Below are positions 20,916 through 30,342 of a stretch of DNA of 64,000 nucleotides, piece after piece. The translations under genes were made by a program, and so were the position numbers. The notes under the pieces are model-generated. The model was not told the DNA's origin. It ran no database searches and worked only from the letters and a program-made list of their open reading frames with translations. The stretch is from Microbacterium sp. AZCO (GTDB lineage: Bacteria > Actinomycetota > Actinomycetes > Actinomycetales > Microbacteriaceae). The stretch covers positions 1,116,001 through 1,180,000 of the forward strand of contig NZ_CP154857.1 of assembly GCF_039614715.1 (NCBI RefSeq), read 5' to 3'. Positions within the stretch are counted from its first letter, which is position 1; every line of letters starts with the position of its first letter.

Positions 20916-21421
20916 GCGTCTGATCCTGTCGTGGTCGGGGTGAGGATGGCGTCGACGGCGTCCGCGACCTGGCGGGCCGAGGCATCCTGCGGCCTGAAGT
21001 AGGAGTCGACGAGAGAGCCCTCGTCGGTGCGCCAGTCGAGACGGACGAGTCCGTCCGGCTCGACGGCGCGGTCGATGGCGACGGACGCCTGCGCGACGCC
21101 CGCGATGCGGCTCGTCGGGAGGAAGACCCGCGGCTGGCCGGTCAGGTCGAGGGCGACGCCCACGTCGGTCACGATGAGGTCAGCCCGCGAGCGGAATCCC
21201 AGCCCGCGGATCGCCAGGCGCTCGAGCGGCTCACCGTGCCTCGTCGTCGCGACGTAGAACCCGTCGAACGTCGCCGACACGAGCGCCGAGGCGGGCGCGT
21301 CGCCCACGGGGGCGGTGAGACCGCGGTCGCGGCGGGTGCGACGCGCCCATGCCCACGCGAGGAGGGCCAGCAGCACGACCGCGACGCCGATCATGACGAG
21401 GAGGGCGCCCTGCTGGGTCAC
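20912..21421 (-). CDS. PH-like membrane protein of the pyrimidine operon
   Basis: This 169-residue protein has one N-terminal membrane helix (about residues 9-27, [19 protein letters not shown]) and a soluble domain of beta character ([31 protein letters not shown]). Its place between pyrC and carA is the same as that of Rv1382 in M. tuberculosis, so it appears to be a conserved actinobacterial operon member. The start is GTG at 21421, overlapping pyrC (GTGA), and its stop overlaps carA. Its function is unknown; a scaffold or membrane-tethering role is only a guess. Confidence 0.8.
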   Translation of the reverse strand: MTQQGALLVMIGVAVVLLALLAWAWARRTRRDRGLTAPVGDAPASALVSATFDGFYVATTRHGEPLERLAIRGLGFRSRADLIVTDVGVALDLTGQPRVFLPTSRIAGVAQASVAIDRAVEPDGLVRLDWRTDEGSLVDSYFRPQDASARQVADAVDAILTPTTTGSDA

Positions 21422-22728
21422 GCGCGCACCCCCGGTGTCTCGAGGAGCGCGCCGTCGACGACGGTCGGGATGCCGCGGTGCAGCGTCCAGCGCACCTCGC
21501 CGGGCAGCTCGCGGCCGAGGTACGGGGAGTTCACGCTGCGCCCGCGGAGGTCGCCGACCCCGAACGCGCGGACCGGCTTCGGGTCGTAGAACGTGACGGA
21601 TGCCGCGTGCCCCGCGCTGAGCGGGGTGCCGTGGCCGTCGAGCCGGCCGATGCGGGCGGGCGTGCGCGACATGATCCGCGCGACGTCGGCCCACACGATG
21701 AGGCCCGTGTCGACCATCGCCTCCTGCACGACGCGCAGCGCGCTCTCGAGCCCGACCATGCCGTTCGCGGCCGCCTGCCACTCGCACGCCTTCGCCTCGG
21801 CGGGGTGCGGAGCGTGGTCGGTCGCGACGATGTCGATCGTGCCGTCGGCGAGTCCCTCGCGCACGGCGAGGACGTCTTCCTCGCGGCGCAGCGGCGGGTT
21901 CACCTTGAAGCGGGCATCGTAGCCGCGCGCCAGCTCGTCGGTGAGGAGCAGGTGGTGCGGGGTGACCTCGGCCGTGACGTTGACGCCGCGGCGCTTGGCC
22001 CAGCGGATGATCTCGACCGAACCGGCGGTCGAGAGGTGGCAGACGTGCAGGCGCGACCCGACGTGCTCGGCGAGCAGGACGTCGCGCGCGATGATCGACT
22101 CCTCGGCGACGGCAGGCCACCCGGCGAGCCCGAGCTCCGCCGAGACGCGGCCCTCGTTGAGCTGCGCGCCCTCCGTGAGCCGCGGGTCCTGGGCGTGCTG
22201 GGCGATGACGCCGTCGAACGCCTTCACGTACTCGAGCGCTCGCCGCATGATGAGCGGGTCCCAGACGCAGAAGCCGTCGTCGCTGAAGACGCGCACGCGG
22301 GCGCGGGAGTCGGCCATCGCGCCGAGCTCGGCGAGCCGCTCCCCCTTCTGCCCCACGGTGACGGCGCCGATGGGCTGCACCGTGACGTAGCCGGCGGCCT
22401 CGCCGAGGGCGAGCTCCTGCTCGACGACTCCCGCCGTGTCGGCGACGGGCGACGTGTTCGGCATCGCGAAGACGGCTGTGTAGCCGCCTGCCGCGGCGGC
22501 GCGGGAGCCGGTCAGGATGGTCTCGGACGCCTCGTACCCGGGCTCGCGGAGGTGCGTGTGCAGGTCGACGAGACCCGGCAGGGCGATGAGACCGTCGACG
22601 TCGATCTCGGTCGCGCCCGCGCGGCTGAGGCCCGTGCCGACCTCGACGATCGCACCGTCCTCCACGACGAGGTCGGCGGCTTCGCCGCCCTCGAGCTTGG
22701 CGCCCTTGAAGATGAGGACCTCGGCCAT
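21418..22728 (-). CDS. pyrC: Dihydroorotase
   Basis: PyrC cyclises carbamoyl aspartate to dihydroorotate. The 436-residue amidohydrolase is of the class I type. It has the metal-binding LVDLHTHLREPG, HLSTAGSVE, TPHHLLL and the catalytic aspartate in DIVATDHAPH. The position usually occupied by the carboxylated lysine must be judged by alignment. The ATG at 22728 was preferred over the GTG at 22731 because AGAGGA lies at a workable distance only for the ATG; it shares one base with the pyrB stop. Confidence 0.95.
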   Translation of the reverse strand: MAEVLIFKGAKLEGGEAADLVVEDGAIVEVGTGLSRAGATEIDVDGLIALPGLVDLHTHLREPGYEASETILTGSRAAAAGGYTAVFAMPNTSPVADTAGVVEQELALGEAAGYVTVQPIGAVTVGQKGERLAELGAMADSRARVRVFSDDGFCVWDPLIMRRALEYVKAFDGVIAQHAQDPRLTEGAQLNEGRVSAELGLAGWPAVAEESIIARDVLLAEHVGSRLHVCHLSTAGSVEIIRWAKRRGVNVTAEVTPHHLLLTDELARGYDARFKVNPPLRREEDVLAVREGLADGTIDIVATDHAPHPAEAKACEWQAAANGMVGLESALRVVQEAMVDTGLIVWADVARIMSRTPARIGRLDGHGTPLSAGHAASVTFYDPKPVRAFGVGDLRGRSVNSPYLGRELPGEVRWTLHRGIPTVVDGALLETPGVRA

Positions 22729-23684
22729 CACACGTCCTCTCGTTCGTCAGTACCGGCCAGCAGCAGGTAGAGCACCGCCATGCGCACCGAGACGCCGTTG
22801 GTCACCTGTTCGAGCACGGTGGAGCGCGGCGAGTCGGCGGCGTCGGCGGAGATCTCCAGGCCGCGGTTCATCGGGCCCGGGTGCATGACCATGCTATCGG
22901 TGCCGAGCGCCGCGAGCCGTGTCGCGTCGAGGCCCCAGCGCCGGGAATACTCCCGTTCAGTGGGGAAATACGCGGCGTTCATGCGCTCGAGCTGGATGCG
23001 GAGCATCATGAGGGCGTCGCAGCCGTCGGCGATCGCCTCGTCGAGGTCGTAGCGGACGCGCACGGGCCAGTCCGACACGTCCTGCGGCACGAGGGTCGGG
23101 GGCGACACGAGCGTGACTTCGGCGCCGAGGCTCGTCAGCAGCCAGACGTTGGAGCGCGCGACGCGCGAGTGCAGCACGTCGCCGACGATCGTGACCCGGA
23201 GGCCTGCGAGGTCGCGGCCGCGGCTGTCGTCGCCGAACGTGCGCTTGCGGATCGTGAAGGCGTCGAGGAGGGCCTGCGTGGGGTGCTCGTGCGTGCCGTC
23301 GCCGGCGTTGACGACGCCCGCCGTGATCCACCCGCTCGTCGCCAGGGTGCGCGGCGCGCCGGAGGCTCCGTGGCGGATGACGACGGCATCCGCCCCCATC
23401 GCCTGCAGCGTCTGGGCGGTGTCCTGCAGCGACTCGCCCTTCGAGACGCTCGAGCCCTTCGCGGAGAAGTTGATGACGTCGGCGCTCAGGCGCTTGGCGG
23501 CGGCCTCGAACGAGATGCGCGTGCGCGTGGAGTCCTCGAAGAAGAGGTTGACGACCGTCTTGCCCCGGAGTGTCGGCAGCTTCTTGATCTCGCGGCGCTG
23601 CGTGTCGGCCATGTCCTCGGCGACGTCGAGGATGCGCAGGGCCTCGGCCCGGCCGAGCGTCTTGGTGTCGAGCAGGTGCCTCAT
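22728..23684 (-). CDS. pyrB: Aspartate carbamoyltransferase catalytic subunit
   Basis: PyrB condenses carbamoyl phosphate and aspartate. The 318-residue protein has the carbamoyl phosphate signature [13 protein letters not shown] and the aspartate-domain [12 protein letters not shown]. No pyrI regulatory subunit is present, consistent with control through PyrR. The ATG at 23684 overlaps the pyrR stop (ATGA). Confidence 0.97.
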   Translation of the reverse strand: MRHLLDTKTLGRAEALRILDVAEDMADTQRREIKKLPTLRGKTVVNLFFEDSTRTRISFEAAAKRLSADVINFSAKGSSVSKGESLQDTAQTLQAMGADAVVIRHGASGAPRTLATSGWITAGVVNAGDGTHEHPTQALLDAFTIRKRTFGDDSRGRDLAGLRVTIVGDVLHSRVARSNVWLLTSLGAEVTLVSPPTLVPQDVSDWPVRVRYDLDEAIADGCDALMMLRIQLERMNAAYFPTEREYSRRWGLDATRLAALGTDSMVMHPGPMNRGLEISADAADSPRSTVLEQVTNGVSVRMAVLYLLLAGTDEREDV

Positions 23685-24211
23685 GACTCGATCGTCACCT
23701 CCTCGGCGCCGTCGATCTCCGACAGGCGCACGTTGACGCGCTCCTCGCGGGCGCTGGGCAGGTTCTTGCCCACGAAGTCGGGCCGGATGGGCAGTTCGCG
23801 GTGCCCGCGGTCGACGAGCGTCGCGAGTCGCACGGCGGCGGGGCGGCCGATGTCCTGCAGAGCGTCGAGCGCCGCCCGGATGCTGCGGCCGGAGAACAGC
23901 ACGTCGTCGACGAGCACGACGGTCTTGCCGTCGATGCCGCCCGCCGGGATCTGCGTCGGCTGCGGGGCCCGCGTCGGATTGCGATGCAGGTCGTCGCGGT
24001 ACATCGTGACGTCGAGCGACCCGACGGGCACGGGGTGGCCGCCGAACTCGGTCACGAGCGCGGCGACGCGGTTCGCGAGGGTGACTCCTCGAGTGGGGAT
24101 GCCGAGTATGACGAGATTCTCCGGGCCTCTGTTGGACTCGAGGATCTCGTGCGAGATCCGAGTCAGTGCCCGGGCGATGTCGGCCTCGTGCAGCACGGTG
24201 CGCGTGCTCAT
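23681..24211 (-). CDS. pyrR: PyrR bifunctional regulator / uracil phosphoribosyltransferase
   Basis: PyrR binds pyr mRNA when UMP is high and reduces expression of the operon it heads; many PyrR proteins also convert uracil and PRPP to UMP. The 176-residue protein has the PRPP motif [18 protein letters not shown] and an N-terminal [15 protein letters not shown]. The ATG at 24211 follows AAGGGAG at 7 nt, and that site lies inside a PyrR-binding-loop-like sequence (24218-24240), so pyrR probably represses its own translation. Confidence 0.95.
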   Translation of the reverse strand: MSTRTVLHEADIARALTRISHEILESNRGPENLVILGIPTRGVTLANRVAALVTEFGGHPVPVGSLDVTMYRDDLHRNPTRAPQPTQIPAGGIDGKTVVLVDDVLFSGRSIRAALDALQDIGRPAAVRLATLVDRGHRELPIRPDFVGKNLPSAREERVNVRLSEIDGAEEVTIES

Positions 24212-24217
24212 CCGCCG

Positions 24218-24240
24218 CTCCCTTCTCCGCCTCACAGGAC
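24218..24240 (-). promoter_or_regulatory. PyrR-binding leader overlapping the pyrR ribosome binding site
   Basis: The mRNA reads GUCCUGUGAGGC, four bases, then AAGGGAG, ending 6 nt before the pyrR AUG. It fits the known PyrR binding-loop pattern UCC-N-G-N-GAGG...AAGG. CC and GG can close a UGUGA loop, and the upstream CCC can pair with the GGG of the ribosome binding site. This arrangement predicts translational repression rather than a terminator switch, as described in mycobacteria. Confidence 0.75.
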
Positions 24241-24270
24241 GGGGTTAAAGGTTGCTGTGGTGTTCGCTCC

Positions 24271-24276
24271 AGCCTA
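24271..24276 (-). promoter_or_regulatory. Putative -10 of the pyr operon
   Basis: TAGGCT on the minus strand lies about 60 nt before the pyrR start and would give a leader of about 50 nt containing the PyrR-binding loop. No good -35 is visible. Confidence 0.4.
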
Positions 24277-24306
24277 CCGGACGCCCCGGCACCGCCGAGG
24301 CAGGGG

Positions 24307-25869
24307 TCAGGCGGCGGGCTGCTCGGCGTCGGCCTCGACCTGCGAGGCGCGGATGGGGTGGCCCTGCGACGTCAGGCACTTGCCGGAGGCGAGGTCCCAC
24401 TTCCAGTCGTGGAGGGAGCAGGTGAGGACGCCGTCCTCGATCTTGCCCGTCTTGGTCAGGTCGGCGCGCAGGTGCGGGCAGCGGCGCTGCACCATCCAGT
24501 CGCCGAGCTGGGCGTCCTCGGTCTGGTCGGTCTGCTCGGCGTACCAGTTCTCGACGTACTCGATCCGGTCGCGGGAGAGGCACTTGAGGAACGTGGTGAG
24601 GAACTCGTTGAACTTGCCGCTGCGGCCGACCTCGAACTGCATCGACAGGAAGATCGAGTTCGACCAGTCGATCTCGCCGTCGCGGATGTTGGTCGAGACG
24701 AGGTCGGCGGGGATCGTGTACCAGTAGATGCACTCCTCCCCCGCGTACTCGCGCACCTTCGCCTTGGGGAAGTCGACGACCATGTCCAGCTCGCCGATGC
24801 GGAACCGCACGTTGCCGCCGACGCCGTTGCGGATTGTGCGGGCGCGGCGCAGCAGCGGCTCCCACCACTCCTTGATCGCCGCGAGCATCTCCTCCGGCGG
24901 AAGGACGGGGGCACGGGATGCCTCCTCCGCCCGGATCTCGTCCTGCCGCGAGTCTCGCTGCTCGGCCAGATAGGCCCACTTGTCGTCGAAGATCCGGTCG
25001 ATCTCGGCATCCGTGTACAGGGTCTGCGTCACCGACAGCTCGCCGTTCTCGATCTCGACGACCGTCCCGGGGACGAACTCGTACCCCTTCTGCTGCGGAC
25101 GGAGCTCGCGCATGTGCGCGAGGAACTCGCGCTGATCGGTGAAGATCGCATCCCCGTCCAGGCCCTGCCCGTTGTAGCGGAACAGCTCCTCGCGCAGGAA
25201 CATCGGCGGGCCGGCCATCGGGAAGACGTGCTCGGCATCCACCTTCTCGATGTAGTACATCGCCCGCTTGTTCTGCGCGTCGCGCTTGAGCTTGGCGAAG
25301 TTCTGCTTGGCGTCCTGCGGCAGGTCGTAGACCATCGGCCACCAGATCGCGCCGGACACCTGCGTGAAGTACGCCTCGGGCTTCGAGAACGACATCAGCT
25401 TCTCGAGGTCGAGGGGGTGCGAGTCGTTCTGGTTCAGGATGCTGGCGGTGCCGTCGTCCACCGACAGCGACGAGTCGCCGATCGGCCCGTCGCTGGGGGC
25501 GCGCAGCGGCGTGACCATGATCTTCAGGTCGCCGAACTCGAGCGGCACGCCGGCCTGCGTGTAGACGATGTTGTCGTAGCCGAGCCGGCGGAGATCCTGC
25601 TCGAGGTCGTCGGTCGGGTACTCCGGGAGCAGCACCCTGATGGTCTTCGGGACGACCCGTTCCATGAGCGCGGGGTCGAAGTGGTCGCGGTGGCGGTGCG
25701 AGACGTAGAGGAAGTCCGCGTTGCCGAACCGCTCCCAGTCCAGCCCCCGGTTGTCGGGGAACGGGAACCACGAACCGAAGAAGGTCGGACCGATCACCGG
25801 GTCGCACAGGATGCTGCCGCCCCTGGTCTCGATGAACATTCCGGCGTGGCCGAGGCCCGTGATGCGCAT
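24307..25869 (-). CDS. MBL-fold protein with C-terminal Rieske [2Fe-2S] domain
   Basis: The 520-residue protein starts with a metallo-beta-lactamase fold ([15 protein letters not shown], then the metal motif [10 protein letters not shown] at about 57-66). It ends with a Rieske domain in which CPH and, 17 residues later, CSLH provide the Cys2His2 cluster ligands. A helical region with WWPMVYDLP and [14 protein letters not shown] lies between. The combination recalls CMP-N-acetylneuraminate hydroxylase-like proteins and UlaG-type hydrolases, but the substrate is unknown. GGAGGA precedes the ATG at 25869. It is upstream of the pyr promoter and unrelated to pyrimidine synthesis. Confidence 0.82.
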   Translation of the reverse strand: MRITGLGHAGMFIETRGGSILCDPVIGPTFFGSWFPFPDNRGLDWERFGNADFLYVSHRHRDHFDPALMERVVPKTIRVLLPEYPTDDLEQDLRRLGYDNIVYTQAGVPLEFGDLKIMVTPLRAPSDGPIGDSSLSVDDGTASILNQNDSHPLDLEKLMSFSKPEAYFTQVSGAIWWPMVYDLPQDAKQNFAKLKRDAQNKRAMYYIEKVDAEHVFPMAGPPMFLREELFRYNGQGLDGDAIFTDQREFLAHMRELRPQQKGYEFVPGTVVEIENGELSVTQTLYTDAEIDRIFDDKWAYLAEQRDSRQDEIRAEEASRAPVLPPEEMLAAIKEWWEPLLRRARTIRNGVGGNVRFRIGELDMVVDFPKAKVREYAGEECIYWYTIPADLVSTNIRDGEIDWSNSIFLSMQFEVGRSGKFNEFLTTFLKCLSRDRIEYVENWYAEQTDQTEDAQLGDWMVQRRCPHLRADLTKTGKIEDGVLTCSLHDWKWDLASGKCLTSQGHPIRASQVEADAEQPAA

Positions 25870-25896
25870 GGGGAGTCCTCCAGATCGAACCTGTCG

Positions 25897-25902
25897 AGTC
25901 TA
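25897..25902 (-). promoter_or_regulatory. Putative -10 of the MBL-Rieske gene
   Basis: TAGACT on the minus strand lies 27 nt before the ATG at 25869, which has its own GGAGGA site. No clear -35 is seen. Confidence 0.4.
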
Positions 25903-25950
25903 ATCGCGACGCTCCGACCGCCACGGGTGTCGAGGCCGCGTGGGCTCGGA

Positions 25951-28900
25951 TCAGAGGTCGAACAGGCCGCGGATGTCGTCGGCCGAGAGCGCCTGGCCGA
26001 ACAGCGCGTCGTCGTCCATGACCGCGCGGAAGAGGCGCGCCTTGCGCTGCTGCAGCGCCATGACCTTCTCCTCGATCGTGCCGTTCGCGATGAGTCGGTA
26101 GACCATGACGCTGCGGGTCTGTCCGATGCGGTGGGCGCGATCCACGGCCTGCGCCTCGGCCGCGGGATTCCACCACGGGTCGAGCAGGAAGACGTAGTCG
26201 GCTTCGGTGAGCGTCAGTCCGAAGCCGCCCGCCTTGAGGCTGATGAGGAAGACGGGCGCGTCGCCGTCGCGGAAGGCTCCGACGGCCGCATCGCGGTCGC
26301 GCGTCGAGCCGTCGAGGTAGGCGTACGGCACGCCCCGCGCCTCGAGCTGCTTCGCGACGAGCCCGAGGAACGACGTGAACTGGCTGAACACGAGCGCGCG
26401 GTGCCCCTCCTCCAGCGCCTCGTCGAGCTGTTCGAAGAGCGCGGTCAGCTTGCTGGGCGCGATGTCGGCGTGCGTGGGGTCGACGAGCTCGGGCGCGAGG
26501 CTCAGCATGCGAAGGAGTGTGAGCGACCGGAAGACGATGAAGCGGTTGCGGTCGAGGTCGTCGAGGAGGCCGAGCACCTTCTGGCGCTCCCGCTGCAGCA
26601 CGGTGTCGTAGAGCGCGCGGTGCGCGGGGCTCAGCTCGACGCGCACCTCCTGCTCCTGCTTGGCGGGGAGATCGGCCGCCACCTGCTCCTTCGTCCGGCG
26701 CAGCACGAGCGGACGGATGCGGCGCCGCAGCCGCTCGAGCCGAAGCCGACGCCCGTCGCCGCCCTCCTGATCGTCGGGCACCTTGCCCTTCTCGATGGGC
26801 TTGACGTACTCCTCCCGGAACCGCCGCGCCGACGCGAAGAGCCCGGGGGCGGTGAGCGACAGGAGCGCCCAGAGCTCGGTGAGGCTGTTCTCGAGGGGTG
26901 TGCCCGTGATTGCGAAGACGACGTCGGCCGTGAGGGCGAGCACGGCGCGGTGCGCCTTCGTCTGCGCATTCTTGACGAACTGCGCCTCGTCGAGCACGAC
27001 CCCGGCCCAGTCGATGCGTGCGAACTCGCGCTGCTCGAGGCGCAGGAGCGTATACGACGTCACGACGACGTCGGCGCGGGGCGCGGCATCCCGAACCGCA
27101 TCCCGGCGCGTGCCGCCCCGGGCGCCGACGACCGCGACACGGAGGCCGGGCGTGAAGCGCTCCGCCTCGGCCTGCCACGTCGACAGCACCGAGGTGGGCG
27201 CCACGACGAGGAACGGCCGCGTCTCCCCCGCGTCGCGTGTGCGGGCGATGAGCGCGAGCGTCTGCAGGGTCTTGCCGAGGCCCATGTCGTCGGCCAGGAT
27301 GCCGCCGAGCCGGTGCTCCCACAGGAACGCGAGCCAGTCGTATCCGGCGCGTTGATAGGGCCGCAGCTCGGCGCGGAGCCCCGACGGCAGTGGCGCAGTG
27401 GGCACGCCCTCCGCGCTGCGCAGACCCTCGGCGGTCGCTCGCCACGACACCGCCGGCGCGGCCTCGTCGGCGAGGTCCTCGAAGTCGGCCCACAGGTCGG
27501 TCTGACGCCGGTTGAGGCGCGGGCCGGTCTCCCACTCCTCGAGCTCGCCAGCTTCCTCGATGAGGTCGCGCAGGCGCTGCAGCGCCGGATGGGACAGGGA
27601 GAAGTACGCGCCGTCGCTGAGCAGGATCTTCTTGCGCCCGCGCGACAGCGCCGTGAACAGCGGCGCGAACGGGACGCTCCGCCCGTCGATCGTCACGACG
27701 ACACCGAGGTCGAACCAGTCGGGATCCGTCGACTCGACCGTCGTGATCACGATCCGCGGATCGCCGGTGAGCTCGCGGTAGCGCGGGCGCTCGCCGGAGA
27801 CCTCGACGACGACCCCCTCGAGCCCCTCGAGCGCGGGAAGCACGTGCGCCGAGAATTCGGCAGCCTCCAGACCCGACAGCGCCCCCGAGGGTTCGAACGG
27901 GACTGTGGATGCCGCGTCCCACACCTCCCGCAGGCGCCGGCTGATGGCGGCCTCGGCCGGGTCGTCGCGTTCCGCGGTCAGCGGCGCGGTGAACGGCACG
28001 GCGGCCTCCCGGCCGTACCGCCATGCGAGGGCGAAGTCGAGCCGGTGCGACGGCGCGAAGGCCACCGAGAGCACGAGAGTCGGCCGCGCGGCGGCGGGCA
28101 GTGCGACGCCGGCCGTCTCGACCGGTCCGAGCCGCACGAGCCTAGGAAGATGGTCGGCGAGGAACTCGGCGGAGTCGTCGGCGGGCACCACCGCCGGGAC
28201 GCCGCCGGCGAGGAGCGCGTGCAGCGGCTCCGACAGCGCGACGGGGGCGACGGTCAGCGCGAGGCCGGAGCGGACCACCTCGAACCGATAGACGCCGATG
28301 CGGCCGATGGGTCGGAGGGAGGCGGCATCCACCGGCTCGCCGTCGATGGTCGCCCGCGCCGTGACGACGAGTCCGCCGTCCTTCCGCGCCACGTGCAGCC
28401 CGACGTCGGCGTGCGCGAGGGAGGCCGTCTGGGTTCGACGCGTGGGGAGGATCGGGATGCCGCGCTCGGCCGCGAGCTCGAGATGCGGCCAGAACAGACT
28501 TGACTCGATCTCGTCGAGTGTCAGCCACTCACCGCCGTCGGTGAAGGTGCCGAGGGTGCGCAGCTCGCGCCCGATGCTGTGCAGCTCGGCGAACCACCTC
28601 GCCTGCCCGAGGTCGTAGCGGGTCGTCGGGCGCCGCACGGCGTCCCACGAGACCTCTCCCTTGATCCACGCATCGCTGCGCTCGCTGCGCTCCAGTGGTC
28701 GGAGCCCGACGAGCACGTCGGACCCGAACTGGTGGAGGCCCCGCGGCGTCGCGGTCTCGACGCGCGCGGGCGCCCACGTGGACGCGCCCCGGCGCACCCG
28801 CTGCCGCAGCTCCACCCCGAGCGCGAGAGCCGTCGCGGTGCGCGGTGCGGAGGCTCCCGATGAGCCGAGTAGCGTGCGCCAGACGGCGGGCGCCGCCGGA

Positions 28901-29217
28901 CCCGAATGCTCGGCGAGGCTGTTGCCCGCGAGGATCGTCGCGACGGCGTGCTTGCAGTCGAACTGCACGGGACACGAGCACGCCATCGCCGCGATGGGCC
29001 GGTCGGGCCGGTGCGGGTCGAGCCGCACGCGCGACCGATAGACGCGCCCCGCCGTGCCGATGACGTCGGACTCGAGGACGGACGTCGACGGGTCCCACGT
29101 GAGGCCGCGCACGGCGCCGGACTCGAAGCAGCCCGCTCCCCGCTCGTACGTCTGCGCGCCCGCCCGGCCGCGGATGTGCGACAGAGCGATGTGCGGGGGG
29201 CTCACGGCATCCATCAT
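25951..29217 (-). CDS. SWIM zinc-finger SNF2-family DNA-dependent ATPase
   Basis: A 1088-residue Swi2/Snf2 ATPase. A SWIM-type zinc finger CSCPVQFDCKHAVA lies near residue 80. The helicase core has Walker A DDMGLGKTLQTLAL, the DEAQ box VVLDEAQFVKN, GTPLENSLTELWALL, and in the second lobe VFSQFTSFLG, ISLKAGGFGLTLT and DPWWNPAAEAQAVDRAHRIGQ. Such proteins remodel protein-DNA or RNA polymerase complexes (RapA-like); the specific role is unknown. The start is uncertain: ATG 29217 or 29214, or GTG 29235, none with a strong site. It follows nusB by about 30 bp on the same strand. Confidence 0.9.
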   Translation of the reverse strand: MMDAVSPPHIALSHIRGRAGAQTYERGAGCFESGAVRGLTWDPSTSVLESDVIGTAGRVYRSRVRLDPHRPDRPIAAMACSCPVQFDCKHAVATILAGNSLAEHSGPAAPAVWRTLLGSSGASAPRTATALALGVELRQRVRRGASTWAPARVETATPRGLHQFGSDVLVGLRPLERSERSDAWIKGEVSWDAVRRPTTRYDLGQARWFAELHSIGRELRTLGTFTDGGEWLTLDEIESSLFWPHLELAAERGIPILPTRRTQTASLAHADVGLHVARKDGGLVVTARATIDGEPVDAASLRPIGRIGVYRFEVVRSGLALTVAPVALSEPLHALLAGGVPAVVPADDSAEFLADHLPRLVRLGPVETAGVALPAAARPTLVLSVAFAPSHRLDFALAWRYGREAAVPFTAPLTAERDDPAEAAISRRLREVWDAASTVPFEPSGALSGLEAAEFSAHVLPALEGLEGVVVEVSGERPRYRELTGDPRIVITTVESTDPDWFDLGVVVTIDGRSVPFAPLFTALSRGRKKILLSDGAYFSLSHPALQRLRDLIEEAGELEEWETGPRLNRRQTDLWADFEDLADEAAPAVSWRATAEGLRSAEGVPTAPLPSGLRAELRPYQRAGYDWLAFLWEHRLGGILADDMGLGKTLQTLALIARTRDAGETRPFLVVAPTSVLSTWQAEAERFTPGLRVAVVGARGGTRRDAVRDAAPRADVVVTSYTLLRLEQREFARIDWAGVVLDEAQFVKNAQTKAHRAVLALTADVVFAITGTPLENSLTELWALLSLTAPGLFASARRFREEYVKPIEKGKVPDDQEGGDGRRLRLERLRRRIRPLVLRRTKEQVAADLPAKQEQEVRVELSPAHRALYDTVLQRERQKVLGLLDDLDRNRFIVFRSLTLLRMLSLAPELVDPTHADIAPSKLTALFEQLDEALEEGHRALVFSQFTSFLGLVAKQLEARGVPYAYLDGSTRDRDAAVGAFRDGDAPVFLISLKAGGFGLTLTEADYVFLLDPWWNPAAEAQAVDRAHRIGQTRSVMVYRLIANGTIEEKVMALQQRKARLFRAVMDDDALFGQALSADDIRGLFDL

Positions 29218-29248
29218 CCCGCCGCCCGCCGACACGGGATCGAAGCCG

Positions 29249-29659
29249 TCAGGCGGCGCGCGAGATGCGTGCGAGCACTCCGTGCACGAACGACCCGGAG
29301 TCGTCGGTCGAGAACTCCTTCGCGAGCTCGACGGCCTCGTCGATCGCGACGGCCGCGGGCACCTCGTCGTTGTAGAGGAGCTCCCAGACGCCGATCCGCA
29401 GGAGGGCGCGGTCGACGGCCGGCATCCGCGCGAGCGACCAGTCCTTGGCGAACGTCGTGATCTGCTCGTCGATGGCGTCCCGGTTGTCGATCACGCCGTC
29501 CACGATCTCGCGGGCGTACAGCCACGACGCCTCGCGTGCGGGCTCGCTGGCTGCCCGCTTGGCCTCGGCTGCGAGGATCGTGGACACGTCGTCGCCGCGG
29601 ACGTCGGCCTGGAACAGGATGTCGAGCGCGCGCTTGCGCGCCTTCGTACGGGCGCTCAA
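29249..29659 (-). CDS. nusB: Transcription antitermination factor NusB
   Basis: NusB binds boxA RNA with S10 in rRNA antitermination complexes. The 136-residue all-helical protein begins MSARTKARKRALDILFQAD and ends FVHGVLARISR. No ATG or GTG fits; TTG at 29659 is the likely start, 4 nt after the efp stop, suggesting translational coupling. The order efp-nusB is standard in actinobacteria. Confidence 0.93.
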   Translation of the reverse strand: MSARTKARKRALDILFQADVRGDDVSTILAAEAKRAASEPAREASWLYAREIVDGVIDNRDAIDEQITTFAKDWSLARMPAVDRALLRIGVWELLYNDEVPAAVAIDEAVELAKEFSTDDSGSFVHGVLARISRAA

Positions 29660-29663
29660 CGGC

Positions 29664-30224
29664 TCAGTTCACGCGGCCGAGGTAGTCGCCCGTGCGCGTG
29701 TCGACCTTGACCTTGGTGCCGGTCTCGAGGAACAGCGGCACCTGGATCTCGTACCCGGTCTCGACGGTCGCGGGCTTGGTGCCGGCCGACGAGCGGTCGC
29801 CCTGCAGGCCCGGCTCGGTGTACGTGATCTCCAGGACGACGGACGCCGGAAGCTCGATGTAGAGGGGGTTGCCGTTGTTGAGGGCGATCTGCACCTGCTG
29901 GTTCTCGAGCATGAAGTTCGAGGCGTCGCCGACGACCGACGCGGGGACCGTGAGCTGGTCGTAGTCCGCGACATCCATGAAGACGAAGCTGTCGCCGTCG
30001 TTGTACAGGTACGTGAAGTCGCGGCGGTCGACGTTCTCGATCTCGATCTTCGCGCCGGCGTTGTACGTGCGGTCGACGACCTTGCCCGAGACGACGTTCT
30101 TGAGCTTCGTGCGGACGAACGCACCGCCCTTGCCCGGCTTGACGTGCTGGAACTCGATGACGCTCCAGAGCTGTCCGTCGATCGAGAGGACGACGCCGTT
30201 CTTGATGTCTGCGGTCGATGCCAT
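29664..30224 (-). CDS. efp: Elongation factor P
   Basis: EF-P rescues ribosomes stalled on polyproline. The 186-residue three-domain protein starts [18 protein letters not shown]. The loop [10 protein letters not shown] carries the lysine at the position that is modified in other bacteria. The ATG at 30224 is the conserved start; the longer frame runs into the promoter region. It heads the efp-nusB transcript. Confidence 0.97.
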   Translation of the reverse strand: MASTADIKNGVVLSIDGQLWSVIEFQHVKPGKGGAFVRTKLKNVVSGKVVDRTYNAGAKIEIENVDRRDFTYLYNDGDSFVFMDVADYDQLTVPASVVGDASNFMLENQQVQIALNNGNPLYIELPASVVLEITYTEPGLQGDRSSAGTKPATVETGYEIQVPLFLETGTKVKVDTRTGDYLGRVN

Positions 30225-30287
30225 GGCTGTAGGAGATCCGTTTCGTGTCAGGGGGTCGGTCGCGAAAGCGCAGAAGGCCGACATTCG

Positions 30288-30293
30288 ATTCTA
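30288..30293 (-). promoter_or_regulatory. Putative -10 of efp
   Basis: TAGAAT on the minus strand in the aroQ-efp gap would start a transcript about 57 nt before the efp ATG. This separates efp-nusB from the quiC-aroQ transcript upstream. No -35 match. Confidence 0.5.
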
Positions 30294-30342
30294 CGGGATG
30301 CCGCGTCCCGCGCCGCGTGGGGCGCGACGGGCCGCCGAGAGG

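Noticed and set aside
24166..28503. 1445-codon open frame on the plus strand opposite the Rieske and SNF2 genes
   Set aside because: It is a GC-driven shadow, rich in Arg, Asp, Gly and Leu with no domain, and it runs antisense to two clearly recognised genes.
29218..29235. GTG at 29235 as the SNF2 ATPase start
   Set aside because: No ribosome binding site precedes it and the extra residues (Ser, Ala, Gly) add no conserved sequence; kept only as an alternative.
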